A DNA stretch of 64,000 bases from CAUZWH01 sp965224275 (GTDB lineage Bacteria; Pseudomonadota; Alphaproteobacteria; SHVV01), in contig CBDCYR010000015.1 in NCBI GenBank assembly GCA_965224275.1, forward strand, positions 124,001-188,000, read 5' to 3'. Shown one piece after another: positions 46,366 through 55,719 of the stretch (within the stretch, counting starts at the first letter, position 1; every line of letters begins with the position of its first letter). The translations under genes and the position numbers were made by a program. A model generated the notes under the pieces. The model worked only from the letters and a program-made list of their open reading frames with translations, did no database searches and had not been told where the DNA came from.

Positions 46366-47390
46366 CAATCACTGACATCTGCGTTGGTTATTTCAACCAA
46401 TTGCTGCAGCGTTTTCTTCGCGTTCCCCGTATCGATTGCCGCCGTTGCGAGCGCCGCGCCGCCGGTCAGGTCGTTGGCTTTGCCGGCGATGATCAACGCC
46501 GCTGCCGCATTGAGTGTCGCGATATCCCGATAAGGCCCCGCCGCGCCGTCGAGCACTGCCGTAAGTGCGGCGGCGTTCTCATCCGCCGAGCCGCCTTTGA
46601 GATCATCCGGATTGGCGGTTTGCAGACCGATCTGTTCGGGCGAGACCTCGAAGGTCGATACCTTTCCGTCCTTTAGTTCGGCCACCGAGGTCGGTCCTGT
46701 GGTCGTAATCTCGTCGATACCATCGGACCCATGAACCACCCAGACATGCTCCGAGCCGAGATTACCCAGGACTTGCGCCATTGGCTCAATCCATTCTTGC
46801 GCAAAAACACCGATCAGCTGGCGTTTGGCGCCGGCCGGATTAGAGAGCGGGCCCAAGAGATTGAAAATAGTGCGGGTGCCAAGCTCAACCCGGGTGCCGG
46901 CAACATGGCGCATCGCGCCATGATGGCGCGGTGCCATCAGGAAACAGATATTCGCATCCCATAGGGCCTTGCGGACGAGATCCATGTCCGCGTCGATGTT
47001 GACGCCAAGCGCCGCCAGCACATCCGCGGCACCGGATCTTGACGACAGCGCGCGATTGCCATGCTTGGCGACTGGAACCCCACATGCGGCGACGATTAGG
47101 CTGGTTGCCGTGGAGATGTTGAGTGTGCCGGACGCGTCGCCGCCCGTGCCGCAGGTATCGATGGCGCCGGATGGCGCCTCGATCCCCAGAGCCTTTTCGC
47201 GCATCGCCCTGGCGCCGCCGGTGATCTCGTCAACGGTCTCGCCGCGGACGCGAAGGCCCATCAGAAATGCGCCCATCTGCGACGGTGTTGCGTTGCCCGA
47301 CATCATGATGTCGAAGGCAAGAAACGCTTCATCAGAATCAAGCTTGCCACCACCGGCGACCAAGCCGATCAGGCGCTTAAACTCATTCAT
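46365..47390 (-). CDS. trpD: anthranilate phosphoribosyltransferase
   Basis: It transfers phosphoribose to anthranilate. The 341 residues include the PRPP-binding CGTGGDASGTLNIST and KHGNRALSSRSGAADV, plus MAPRHHGAMRHV. The ATG at 47390 gives the family start (MNEFKRLIGLVAGG). No anthranilate synthase genes stand next to it; upstream is a divergent deacetylase gene. Confidence 0.96.
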   Translation of the reverse strand: MNEFKRLIGLVAGGGKLDSDEAFLAFDIMMSGNATPSQMGAFLMGLRVRGETVDEITGGARAMREKALGIEAPSGAIDTCGTGGDASGTLNISTATSLIVAACGVPVAKHGNRALSSRSGAADVLAALGVNIDADMDLVRKALWDANICFLMAPRHHGAMRHVAGTRVELGTRTIFNLLGPLSNPAGAKRQLIGVFAQEWIEPMAQVLGNLGSEHVWVVHGSDGIDEITTTGPTSVAELKDGKVSTFEVSPEQIGLQTANPDDLKGGSADENAAALTAVLDGAAGPYRDIATLNAAAALIIAGKANDLTGGAALATAAIDTGNAKKTLQQLVEITNADVSD

Positions 47391-47623
47391 GTCGTCGGCC
47401 AATTGTGCCTCCGATGCAATTCTTTGAAATCGAACAACAATCGGCGGATGTAAACTAGTCGTTCTCCGGCCACAAGGTAACAATAGGAACCTTCATTGGT
47501 GGACAAGACTAAAGCAACCGGTATTAAGCACCGCAAGACCTGGCAATCGCGTCGCTATTGCGGGTCGGCGCGGACGCCCTATATTGTCCGCCAACAGGCT
47601 AGATGCGGGTAAGGAATTAGGTT

Positions 47624-48785
47624 CTGCCACGAAAAATCAAGCGACGAAAACCTAAGGCGCGACGGCGACCGACCCCGCAATCGCCATTGCCGCCGAGCGA
47701 GTCGTCGCCTCCATTGGTAGATGCTGCATCGCCGCCAAGCAACCAGCCGCTCGATCGGAAGGCACAGAAATCCCGGGCCTTCAAATCGGTCGCGACGAGT
47801 CTTATCGTGATGGCACTCGGACTCGGCTTCGGCGTGGTGATCGGATTGTGGACCGAGGCCGATGACGAGGCGGCCAGCTCGGCGCCAATCGAAACCACAC
47901 CCGCCGCAAACGCGGATGAAACGGTCCGCCCTACCGTATTGGGCGAGCTTCGAGCGCAAAAACCCAAACTGCCAACCCCAGGCATCGTCAGCACGACTGA
48001 GCCAAAGCCAATCGCCCAAACCGCCGCTTTGGATAGGGCACGCAAGGAAACGGTCACAACGCCCGCGCCGGCCTGGTTGCGAAACGCGGTTGCAATCGCC
48101 GATACGGGAAACAGACCGCTAATCGCAGTCGTTATCGACGACGCCGGACTCAATCGGGTCAGTACCGCACGCCTCAATTCATTGCCATCCCCACTCACGA
48201 TCTCGTTCTTGTCCTATGCCGGCGATCTCGATCGTCAGACGGCGAGCGCGCGCGGCCGGTCACGAGATATTTCTTCATGTTCCGATGGCGCCGCAATCCA
48301 ATACCGAGGATCCCGGACCACACGCGTTGTTGCCCGAATTGCCAGCCTCCGAAATTCGTGACCGATTGGGTTGGGCGCTATCCCGCTTCGCCGGGTTCGT
48401 CGGCGTGAACAATCACATGGGAAGCCGATTTACGCGCGATGAAGTCGCGATGACAACCGCCCTTCAGGAGCTTAAGAATAGAGGTCTGGCTTTCCTCGAT
48501 TCGCGGACAACCGATGCCAGCGTCGGTGGTCGCGTGGCCACGCAGATTGGAATGCCCTTTGCGGTTCGTGATGTTTTTCTTGATCACGAAATCAATGCCG
48601 CCGAAATACGAAAACAGCTTGGACGTCTCGAGGAAATAGCGCTCCGGCGCGGATCGGCCATAGCAATTGGCCATCCGCACAAAATTACACTCGACGTTTT
48701 GGAGGCGTGGCTACCCACGCTCGCTGAGCGTGGCCTGGTTTTGGTGCCGGTCAGCGCGATAATAAAGCGCGCTGCCACGGGCTAG
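47624..48785 (+). pseudogene. divergent polysaccharide deacetylase family gene, frameshifted
   Basis: It is a family of periplasmic carbohydrate deacetylase-like proteins (PF04748). The first part has a basic N-terminus, one membrane anchor (about 47785-47850) and RPLIAVVIDDAGLNR, in the frame ending at 48361. The second part continues AAGHEIFLHVPMAP to the end in another frame (from about 48250). The shift falls at GCGCGCGG (about 48246-48255), where two missing bases (or one extra) would rejoin SARAAGHE. The basic N-terminal segment also lacks an ATG/GTG/TTG start: only a CTG at 47624, spaced 7 bp from AAGGAA, or a TTG at 47687 is available. It is probably inactive. Confidence 0.75.
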
Positions 48786-50668
48786 AACATAGCGTCGATC
48801 GCTCCCCGGTTCACCTCGACACCATACTCCAGCGTAAGTGCGGAACGATAAGCGGCGACGATGTCGCCCAGCATCGATTGCCGAACGGTTCGATCCAACG
48901 CGGTCCGCAAATCGCCCCCGGTTGTGGGGTCGGCCGGTTTGATTTCCTTGAGCTTGGCGATGACATAACCATCGCGTGCCGGCGTGGTCGATACGGTGAC
49001 TTCGCCCGGTAGGATAGCGAAGAGGTTCGCCATTAGCTCCGCGGAAACGTCGTAATCGGTGCCGAGCCGGTCGCGCGTCAAGGGCTCAGTGATTTTGAAA
49101 CTGATCCCGTTGGTTCCCGCAAAGCCTCCGATATCCCCACCAAGTCGCACTTTTTCAGCAATTTCATCGGCGATCGCTTTGACCGCATCATTGCGGGCGC
49201 TTTTTTTCCAACCCGCGTGCACTTTCGCACGAATCTTTTCGAACGATCTCAGCGCGGGCGGAATGACTTCATTGACGCTGATTGCGAAATAGCTCCCGGT
49301 TTCATTTTCCCGCATCGCCGGTTCGTCGCCGACCTGGGCCGAGAATACGGCAGGCAGAAAGTTGCGTATGTCCGGCAATCCTTTGATCTCGTTGCCATCG
49401 GCATCGCGGCCTGACGCATCTACCGCGGTGAGGCGGTGGATCGTGATGTTAAGTCGATTGGCGGCCTCGATGATTGATGCCCCGCCGGCGAACTCGTCCT
49501 CGATGTTGTTGGCGATGTCGAATAATGCGTCTCCGGCCCGCTGCAGGGCGATATCGTTTCTTAGCTGTTCGCGGACATCTTCAAGTGTCTTGGTTGAGCC
49601 CGGTTCGATAGTCGAGACCTGGAAGACGTGCCAGCCGAAGCCTGTTTTCAGTGGCTGGCTGCTCTGGCCCGCGGCGAGCGCGAACACCGGTTCACGCGCT
49701 TCCTTGGGCAACCCTGTCCTGGTAATGAGGCCAAGCGAGGTCTCAGCGGCCGTTAGGCTCTTTGTATCGGCGGCAACCACAGCGAGATCTTCGCCTTTGC
49801 TAAGCCGGTCATATGCGGTTTGCGCGGATTCTTGATTTTCGTATAGCAGTTGCGCCACATCGCGGCGCTCGAGCGTCACGAATTCATCGAGGCGGATGTC
49901 GTATTCCTCGGCTAGGTCTTCCTCGGAAACCGCAACCTCGGAAACCAGGTCCTCCGGCAGCAGCGTGAAGTATGTGACTGCGCGCAGTTCTGGGGCGGTG
50001 AAATCGGCTTCGTGACCCCGGTAATAATCCTGTAATGCCGCCTCGTTGGGCTCGGTGATTTGCGGAGCCGTGCTTTCAGGAACAATGAGCATTTCGGCAA
50101 TCCGCTGCTCTCCGCGGTAACCGAACAGGCGATCAACGAGGATGTCTGGCGCTTTAGCGTTCGCGGTAATCGCGCCGAGAAGCTGGTTACGCGCGATATC
50201 GCGCCGCGTCGCGATCACATATGACTCTTCGTTAAATCCGTTATTGGCCAGGGCCTGCTGAAAAATAGCCGGATCGAATTGGCCCACCGCGTTGCGAAAG
50301 GTTGGGTTGGCTCGGATATCGGCGGCGATAACCCTGTCGCTAGCAGTTAACCCGAGATCCGCAGCCGCTTGTTGGAACAACGCTTGACCGACCACCTGCT
50401 GAAGCGTCGCATCGATCAGGCCGAGAGTGCGCGCGTCCTCTGCGCTGAGGCGACCCCCGAAGCGGCTGGCGATTCGTTGGTACTCACGCTGGTAGGAGTT
50501 GCTGAAATGGGTGGCTGTTATCTCCGAATTGCCGACAACGGCGACGGTACTGTCGCTGGGACCTTGCAAAATGTCGCCAACACCCCATACCGCGAAGCTC
50601 AGCATAATGATTCCAAGAAATATCTTAACCACCCACGACCCGGTGGTTTGGCGAAGCGAACGAAGCAT
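48782..50668 (-). CDS. ppiD: peptidyl-prolyl isomerase PpiD-like / SurA N-terminal domain protein
   Basis: It is a membrane-anchored periplasmic chaperone that helps fold exported proteins. The 628 residues start with a cytoplasmic tip and one transmembrane helix (KIFLGIIMLSFAVWGVGDI). SurA_N-type helices follow, then a parvulin domain (residues ~260-360, DVAQLLYENQESAQTAYDRL and GFGWHVFQV) and a C-terminal region. The stop overlaps the convergent deacetylase gene (CTAG). It is divergent from tpiA. Confidence 0.9.
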   Translation of the reverse strand: MLRSLRQTTGSWVVKIFLGIIMLSFAVWGVGDILQGPSDSTVAVVGNSEITATHFSNSYQREYQRIASRFGGRLSAEDARTLGLIDATLQQVVGQALFQQAAADLGLTASDRVIAADIRANPTFRNAVGQFDPAIFQQALANNGFNEESYVIATRRDIARNQLLGAITANAKAPDILVDRLFGYRGEQRIAEMLIVPESTAPQITEPNEAALQDYYRGHEADFTAPELRAVTYFTLLPEDLVSEVAVSEEDLAEEYDIRLDEFVTLERRDVAQLLYENQESAQTAYDRLSKGEDLAVVAADTKSLTAAETSLGLITRTGLPKEAREPVFALAAGQSSQPLKTGFGWHVFQVSTIEPGSTKTLEDVREQLRNDIALQRAGDALFDIANNIEDEFAGGASIIEAANRLNITIHRLTAVDASGRDADGNEIKGLPDIRNFLPAVFSAQVGDEPAMRENETGSYFAISVNEVIPPALRSFEKIRAKVHAGWKKSARNDAVKAIADEIAEKVRLGGDIGGFAGTNGISFKITEPLTRDRLGTDYDVSAELMANLFAILPGEVTVSTTPARDGYVIAKLKEIKPADPTTGGDLRTALDRTVRQSMLGDIVAAYRSALTLEYGVEVNRGAIDAMF

Positions 50669-50816
50669 TGGACAGTCCTGTCTATTGTCTGGCGTGCATC
50701 ATAAAAGCCGCAGATGAACCGCGGCAAGAATAACCCGAGCAGAGTCCTGCCACTGGCATTGATTGGTGCCTTTTGCTAAACCCGATCAAGTTCAACCGCT
50801 GGCGGAAATTTTGGCG

Positions 50817-51575
50817 ATGGCAGCGATGCGGCGCGCACTTGTTGCAGGCAACTGGAAAATGAATAGTCTGCGGGCCGACGGTTTGGCGCTGGCCCGGGAC
50901 GTAGCGTCGGTAGCGGCGCGGCCCTCCGGAAACGTTGATTTGTTGATTTGTCCGCCCGCGACTCTGCTGACTGACGTCGCGGCCAAAATCGCCGACAGTG
51001 TGGTCGCGTTGGGCGCACAGGACTGCGCTCCAGATACGCGCGGCGCATTCACCGGCGACGTCAGCGCCGAAATGCTCGCCGATATTGGCTGCGAGTTCGT
51101 CATTCTTGGTCACTCGGAACGGCGCCAAATTCATGGCGAAACGAGCGAGTTGGTGTCGCGAAAAGTGGTCGCGGCGCAAGGCTTCAACTTACGCCCGATC
51201 GTTTGTGTCGGCGAAACGGCGGCCGAGCGGGATGGGGGGACCGCCTTGGCGGTGGTCGCAGAACAGATTGGTCTTTCGTTGCCGCAATCGTGCGATGCGA
51301 TCATGTTGGTCGTCGCCTATGAGCCAGTCTGGGCAATCGGCACCGGCCGCACGCCAACGATCGGCGAGATAGAAGAAGTCCATGCGTTTTTGCGCGACCG
51401 ACTGAGAAATCGCTTCGCCGATGCGGGCGGCAAAATCCGCTTGCTTTATGGCGGCTCGGTCAAACCGGAAAATGCTCGCGAGATTCTGGCGGCGGAAAAT
51501 GTCGATGGCGCTCTGGTCGGGGGGGCCAGCCTGAATGCAGACGATTTTCTCGCGATTGCCGGCGCCTGCGATTGA
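50817..51575 (+). CDS. tpiA: triosephosphate isomerase
   Basis: It interconverts dihydroxyacetone phosphate and glyceraldehyde-3-phosphate. The 252 residues have GNWKMN (Lys), the catalytic HSERR His, AYEPVWAIGTG with catalytic Glu, and YGGSVKPENA. The ATG at 50817 has GGCGGAAA upstream; a second ATG at 50826 is also possible. An ORF start at 50763 is too far upstream for the family. It is followed tail-to-tail by the two-component locus, with no terminator between. Confidence 0.95.
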   Translation: MAAMRRALVAGNWKMNSLRADGLALARDVASVAARPSGNVDLLICPPATLLTDVAAKIADSVVALGAQDCAPDTRGAFTGDVSAEMLADIGCEFVILGHSERRQIHGETSELVSRKVVAAQGFNLRPIVCVGETAAERDGGTALAVVAEQIGLSLPQSCDAIMLVVAYEPVWAIGTGRTPTIGEIEEVHAFLRDRLRNRFADAGGKIRLLYGGSVKPENAREILAAENVDGALVGGASLNADDFLAIAGACD

Positions 51576-51576
51576 C

Positions 51577-52362
51577 CTATTTCTCGCGCACCGTGACCCA
51601 GATATCCTTTACCGGCGCGGTTAGTCGATCGAGATCGGTCAACAGGGCGATAACCCGCGGCGTAAGGTCCGCGCCGGCCTTCATGAATAACTGACCGCTC
51701 GGCGTGAAGATATCGCGCGTCAGGATAGCGTTCCAAGGTAAGGTTTCGATTGATACCAAACGTTCATCCGGGTAACCGCCGGTTGGATCCCCGTGAAGAC
51801 TGCCGGCTTTCTTGCGGTTCGATGAAGCGTTCACTAACGGCTTACCGGCGCCCGTAGGCCGAGCAGTGGCCGCGGGCTTGCCGGCCGCACCTTCGGTTAC
51901 TCGCTTGAGCACCGATGCCACGTTTAGGGCCTCGTAGTCTTCCACCGGCTTGAGCCAGTGATCGCGATCGGTTTGCTAAAGTACCTGGGTAATACGTGTT
52001 GAGAACGCGCCTTTCGACACCGGTTTGACAAGAAACGCATTGACGTCGAGCGCCAAAGCAACATCGACCAGGCTCTTGTCTGAATACCCCGTGAGCAGCG
52101 TAAACGGGGTCGCTCGCGTAATGCCGTGCTGGCCGGTTCGGACCGCTTTAAGCAATTGCAGGCCATGAAGTTCCGGCATGTTGAAATCGGAGATGACGAA
52201 GTCGACACCGTTCGCGATTAGACGTAATGCCTCGCGGCCGTCCCCAGCCTGGAAGACATCTGGGTTGCCGAGATCCTTGAGTAGCCAGCGAACCGCCGAG
52301 CGGCTTGTTGCCACATCATCGGCCAGGAGAACTGTTAAGCCGGCAAGGTTTCTATCCGTCAT
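51577..52362 (-). pseudogene. response regulator interrupted by an amber codon
   Basis: The first 128 codons (52362-51979) encode a CheY-type receiver: VLLADD with acidic pocket, phospho-acceptor Asp in FVISDFNMPEL, and FLVKPVS with Lys. A TAG at 51976-51978 interrupts the frame. The same frame then stays open for another 132 codons to 51577, encoding QTDRDHWLKPVEDYEAL, a low-complexity linker and a C-terminal module (RDIFTPSGQLFMKAGADL). That module is like tails of other alphaproteobacterial regulators. The continuous frame suggests a CAG-to-TAG change in a single gene. Alternatively the receiver acts alone and the tail is dead. It starts 5 bp after the kinase stop. Confidence 0.65.
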
Positions 52363-52367
52363 TGGAC

Positions 52368-54648
52368 TTAGTTTGTCGGCCGACGGCTTTGGCAAAAATC
52401 CTGAACCCGCGCATATTCCAGTTTCAGCCGTTCGTTGTGCTGAGCAAATCCCGTCCAATCTTCGGAATGGGCCCCCGATTCCAGATCCTCGAGAATTAAC
52501 ACAAGCGAGTTCGCAGCCGCATTCGATGCCGCGCTTTTCGCAGCATGCGCACAATCATGGACTGCTTGGGCATCGTTGGCAGCGATCGCCCCGTCCAGTT
52601 TTTCGAGCAAGCCGGGAAACTCGCTTGTGAATAGATCGAGCAAAGCGAACAGGACGGTTTCGTCGGTGTCGCCGATGATTTCACTAAGGAGCTGCAAGTC
52701 CACGGGAACGTTGGCTTGCTCGTCACTGTCTGGCGGTGTGGCCGGTTCGTGGTTGATGCTGGTTGGCAGGGCTCGCCATTTTCCAAGGACGCTCGATAAT
52801 CGTTCGATCGAAACAGGCTTGCCGAGAACGTCATCCATTCCGGCGCCGATGTAGCGGTCCCGATCCTCAGGATCAGCGCGTCCGGTCATCGCGATCACCG
52901 GCGTGCGACGATCCTGAGATTGCTCCAACCGGCGCAGTTCCCGGACAAACTCCATTCCATCCATAACCGGCATTAGAATATCAATCAGGATGGCCGCATA
53001 GTCTCCGAGCTTTGCCAGTGCGAGCGCTTGTTCTCCGTTTTCAGCCGTGTCGCATTGCAGGCCAAGTTTCAAGAGTTGCTTGGTCGCGACCGCGCGGTTG
53101 ATCTCAACGTCATCGACGACGAGAACCGGTCGGGTAGATCGGTCTTCGTCATATCGCAACTCCGAACCCGCCATAATGCGATGCAGCGTCGTTAGTAATT
53201 CGCGGCTATCGACCGGCTTGGTGAGGCATACGTCCATTCCCGCCCGCAAGCAGGCATCCAGTTCGCTCTGAATCGCGCTCGCAGTGATACCGATAATTGG
53301 AACCGACCCTCGCGGCTCCGGCATCGCGCGAATATGCTGTGTCGTCTCAAGACCGTTCATTTCGGGCATGTGCCGGTCCATCAATATGAGATCAAACGAA
53401 TCCGACTCCAACGCTTGTAGTGCTTCGACACCGTTGGGCGTGTTAACCACCACGTGTCCGGCGCCGGTAAGGATTTTTTCGACAACACTGCGGTTGATCT
53501 GATTGTCCTCGACCTGGAGAACGCGCAGCGGCCGCACCAGATTGGCGTCAGGCTCGAGAATTACCGCTTCGTTCGCCGCGCGCAGGGCTGCGACATCGGT
53601 GTCATGATCGATCGGATAGTCGACGGTAAACCGGAATGTACTTCCCGTGCCGACGGTGCTCTTGAGCGTTATCTCTCCGCCCATCAGATGGACCAGTCGT
53701 CGGCAGATCGCAAGACCCAGGCCCGTGCCCCCATATTTACGAGCCACTTCGACCGATGCTTGGGTGTAGTCGGAGAATAGCTTCTCCTGGTTCTCGGGTT
53801 TGATCCCCTGTCCGGTGTCAGTCACCGCGAACGTGACCGCCGCCCGGCTCGCGTCGTGATTGGCAAGATCAATCATGACGTCGACCGACCCTTGACGGGT
53901 GAATTTGATCGCATTGCTGATCAGATTCAGCAGGATTTGTTGCAGTCGATAGGGGTCGCCGATAACGACTTGCGGCACTTCGCGCGCCGTCGCGCTGTGC
54001 AGGTGTAGGCCTTTTTCATCAGCCTGCGACGCCAACATAGAAACCGAGCGATCGACAATGTCTTCGACCGCGAAGGGGATGGCCTCGAGCTCGAGTTTCC
54101 CGGCCTCCAGCTTAGAAATATCGAGCAGGTCATCAACGATCCGAAGAAGCGATTCCCCCGAAAAAACCACCGTGTTTACATATTCGCGTTGCTCCGCATC
54201 GAGGTCGGTATCGCGAAGCAGGCGCGCCATGCCGAGTACCCCGTTCATGGGCGTCCGCCTCGACGTAGGAACGAAATCTCCGCTCACTGTCGACGAGCGC
54301 TTCGCGAGCTTCGCGCGAAGCCGTTATATCGACCTGGATTCCTACCATCCCGCCGAGTGAGGTCGGGCGCCAGTGGAGATCAAGCCAGCGCCCATCAGAT
54401 AATTTGCGCTCGAAGTCGTGCCAGTTCTTCTTCTCGGTGGTGCGGGAGAGACGACCCTCCCATGCGATTGTTTGGCGCTGTTCGTCGATAACGTATAAAT
54501 CGCGCCAGGTGATTCCCGGGTTGAGGTCATCATCCGAGTAGCCGTAGAACTCCTGATACTTGCTGTTGTAGGCGGCCAGGCGGTCATCGGCATCGAATAA
54601 GACAAAGCCATCCGAACTGTGTTCGATTGCATCGGCCAGGAGCGCTCG
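52368..54648 (-). pseudogene. hybrid histidine kinase lacking its H-box
   Basis: The order is PAS, damaged HisKA, HATPase, two receivers and Hpt. The PAS (about 54640-54340) reads LLADAIEHSSDGFVLFDADD and ends GIQVDITASREAREAL. The kinase continues in another frame from 54287. Where relatives read FLATMSHEIRTPMNG, this reads FVPTSRRTPMNG (about 54246-54280), so the phospho-accepting His and neighbours are deleted. The rest is intact: NLISNAIKFT, DTGQGI, GGTGLGLAI; REC1 LMDRHMPEMNG; REC2 IDILMPVMDG; Hpt CAHAAKSA. The N-terminus is missing through fusion to the upstream gene. It cannot autophosphorylate as written. Confidence 0.8.
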
Positions 54649-55025
54649 CCAAGATTAACACCGCCGCCCGCGATCTTGGATTTAAGCGGGACCATGAGGC
54701 GCTTTGAGGCGCGTAAATAGAACCCCAATTGGTAAGGGACATTCTTGTTGGTGACGCGAAAAACGTAGCGGCCGGCCTTCAGGACCAGAGGTTTTACTTG
54801 CGCCAAACGATCGCCACCGGTTTCCGCATTGATTAACACGCAATCGGTCGATTGTTTGGTTTTGAAGCCATGGTCGTAACCGCGTTCCGGCTCTAGGAAC
54901 TGACAGCCGGTTTGGGTGAGTTCTATCACCTTGTCCGCGGCGACCACTGAATCCCCGATGTTGAGTATGGCGGCCGCGACTACCGCGGCAATAAGTCGCA
55001 GGTTGGTTGTTCGTTTCAAGCGCAT
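54639..55025 (-). pseudogene. exported protein, C-terminally truncated by fusion to the kinase gene
   Basis: It starts with a signal peptide (RLIAAVVAAAILNIGDSVVA) and a mature part with ELTQTGCQFLEPERG, NAETGGDRLAQVKPL and LKAGRYVFRVTNKNVPYQLG. These resemble small periplasmic proteins of alphaproteobacteria with a cupredoxin-like pattern. The recognisable sequence stops near AGGGVNLGERS (54639-54660). Beyond that point the DNA encodes the PAS domain of the kinase in a different frame, though this frame stays open to 54342 as nonsense. A deletion appears to have removed its C-terminus and the kinase N-terminus together. Confidence 0.65.
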
Positions 55026-55335
55026 GGTCCCCCGCCCTTGGCAGCTCGGATATAGGCTTCTCGCACGTCCAACGATCTATTATGCGCGACCGACCGGGTT
55101 GAGAAACCTACAATCGAATAGTTGGAGTATAGTTGGGTGGCCTCGCCAAGATCGCAATCACCAGTTGCGATTGTCGGAGTCCGAGGGTCTCAATTTGTCG
55201 TGAGAATTTGTTGAATCGAACTGTTCAGCTACCCGTTTTATCTATTAGGCATCGTCTACTTGGTGTTCGTGCCAACATGGTGTAAAAGCGCGCTGGCGTC
55301 GGGGCGGCGCCGGTTGGAACTGGCGAACCCAAAGC
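55026..55335. other. 310-bp intergenic region between the exported pseudogene and secG
   Basis: No gene is supported. It should hold divergent promoters. A hairpin ATCGCAA-(7)-TTGCGAT is at 55151-55171 without a U-tract, so it is more like an operator or mRNA structure than a terminator. No tRNA was found here, although some relatives have one near secG. Confidence 0.5.
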
Positions 55336-55656
55336 ATGACGACCGTTATTCTGGTCATTCACATACTTCTGGCTCTCTCGTTGATCGGCACCATACTGTT
55401 GCAACGAAGCGAAGGCGGCGCGTTGGGCATTGGCGGCGGCGGTGGCGCTGGCGGCGGACTCATGACAGGCCGCTCGGCCGCAAACCTGCTGACGCGTACG
55501 ACAGCTGTCCTCGCAACCTGCTTCATAATTACCAGCCTCACCCTTGCAATTTTGGCGAGCGGCGGGCGCGAACGATCGATACTCGAAGCGGCACCGCCAC
55601 CGGCACAAACAGAACCGGCGAAGCCAAGTGCACCGACCGCGCCCACCAGCGAATAG
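55336..55656 (+). CDS. secG: preprotein translocase subunit SecG
   Basis: It is the small SecYEG channel subunit, 106 residues. Two helices are visible: VILVIHILLALSLIGTILLQ, then a Gly-rich loop, and TAVLATCFIITSLTLAIL. The RSEGGALGIGGG segment is conserved, and the C-terminus is Ala/Pro-rich. It lies 63 bp before pyrG, the usual alphaproteobacterial order. Confidence 0.93.
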   Translation: MTTVILVIHILLALSLIGTILLQRSEGGALGIGGGGGAGGGLMTGRSAANLLTRTTAVLATCFIITSLTLAILASGGRERSILEAAPPPAQTEPAKPSAPTAPTSE

Positions 55657-55719
55657 CAAAAAACGCATCGGGCTGCGGCGAGCTGCCTTCCTTCTCCTAC
55701 ACCTGCCGATTCTAGCGCC

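Noticed and set aside
54342..55025. A single 227-residue exported protein on the minus strand
   Set aside because: Only the first ~125 residues look like a real protein. The remainder is the out-of-frame reading of a PAS domain, so it is annotated as a truncated fusion.
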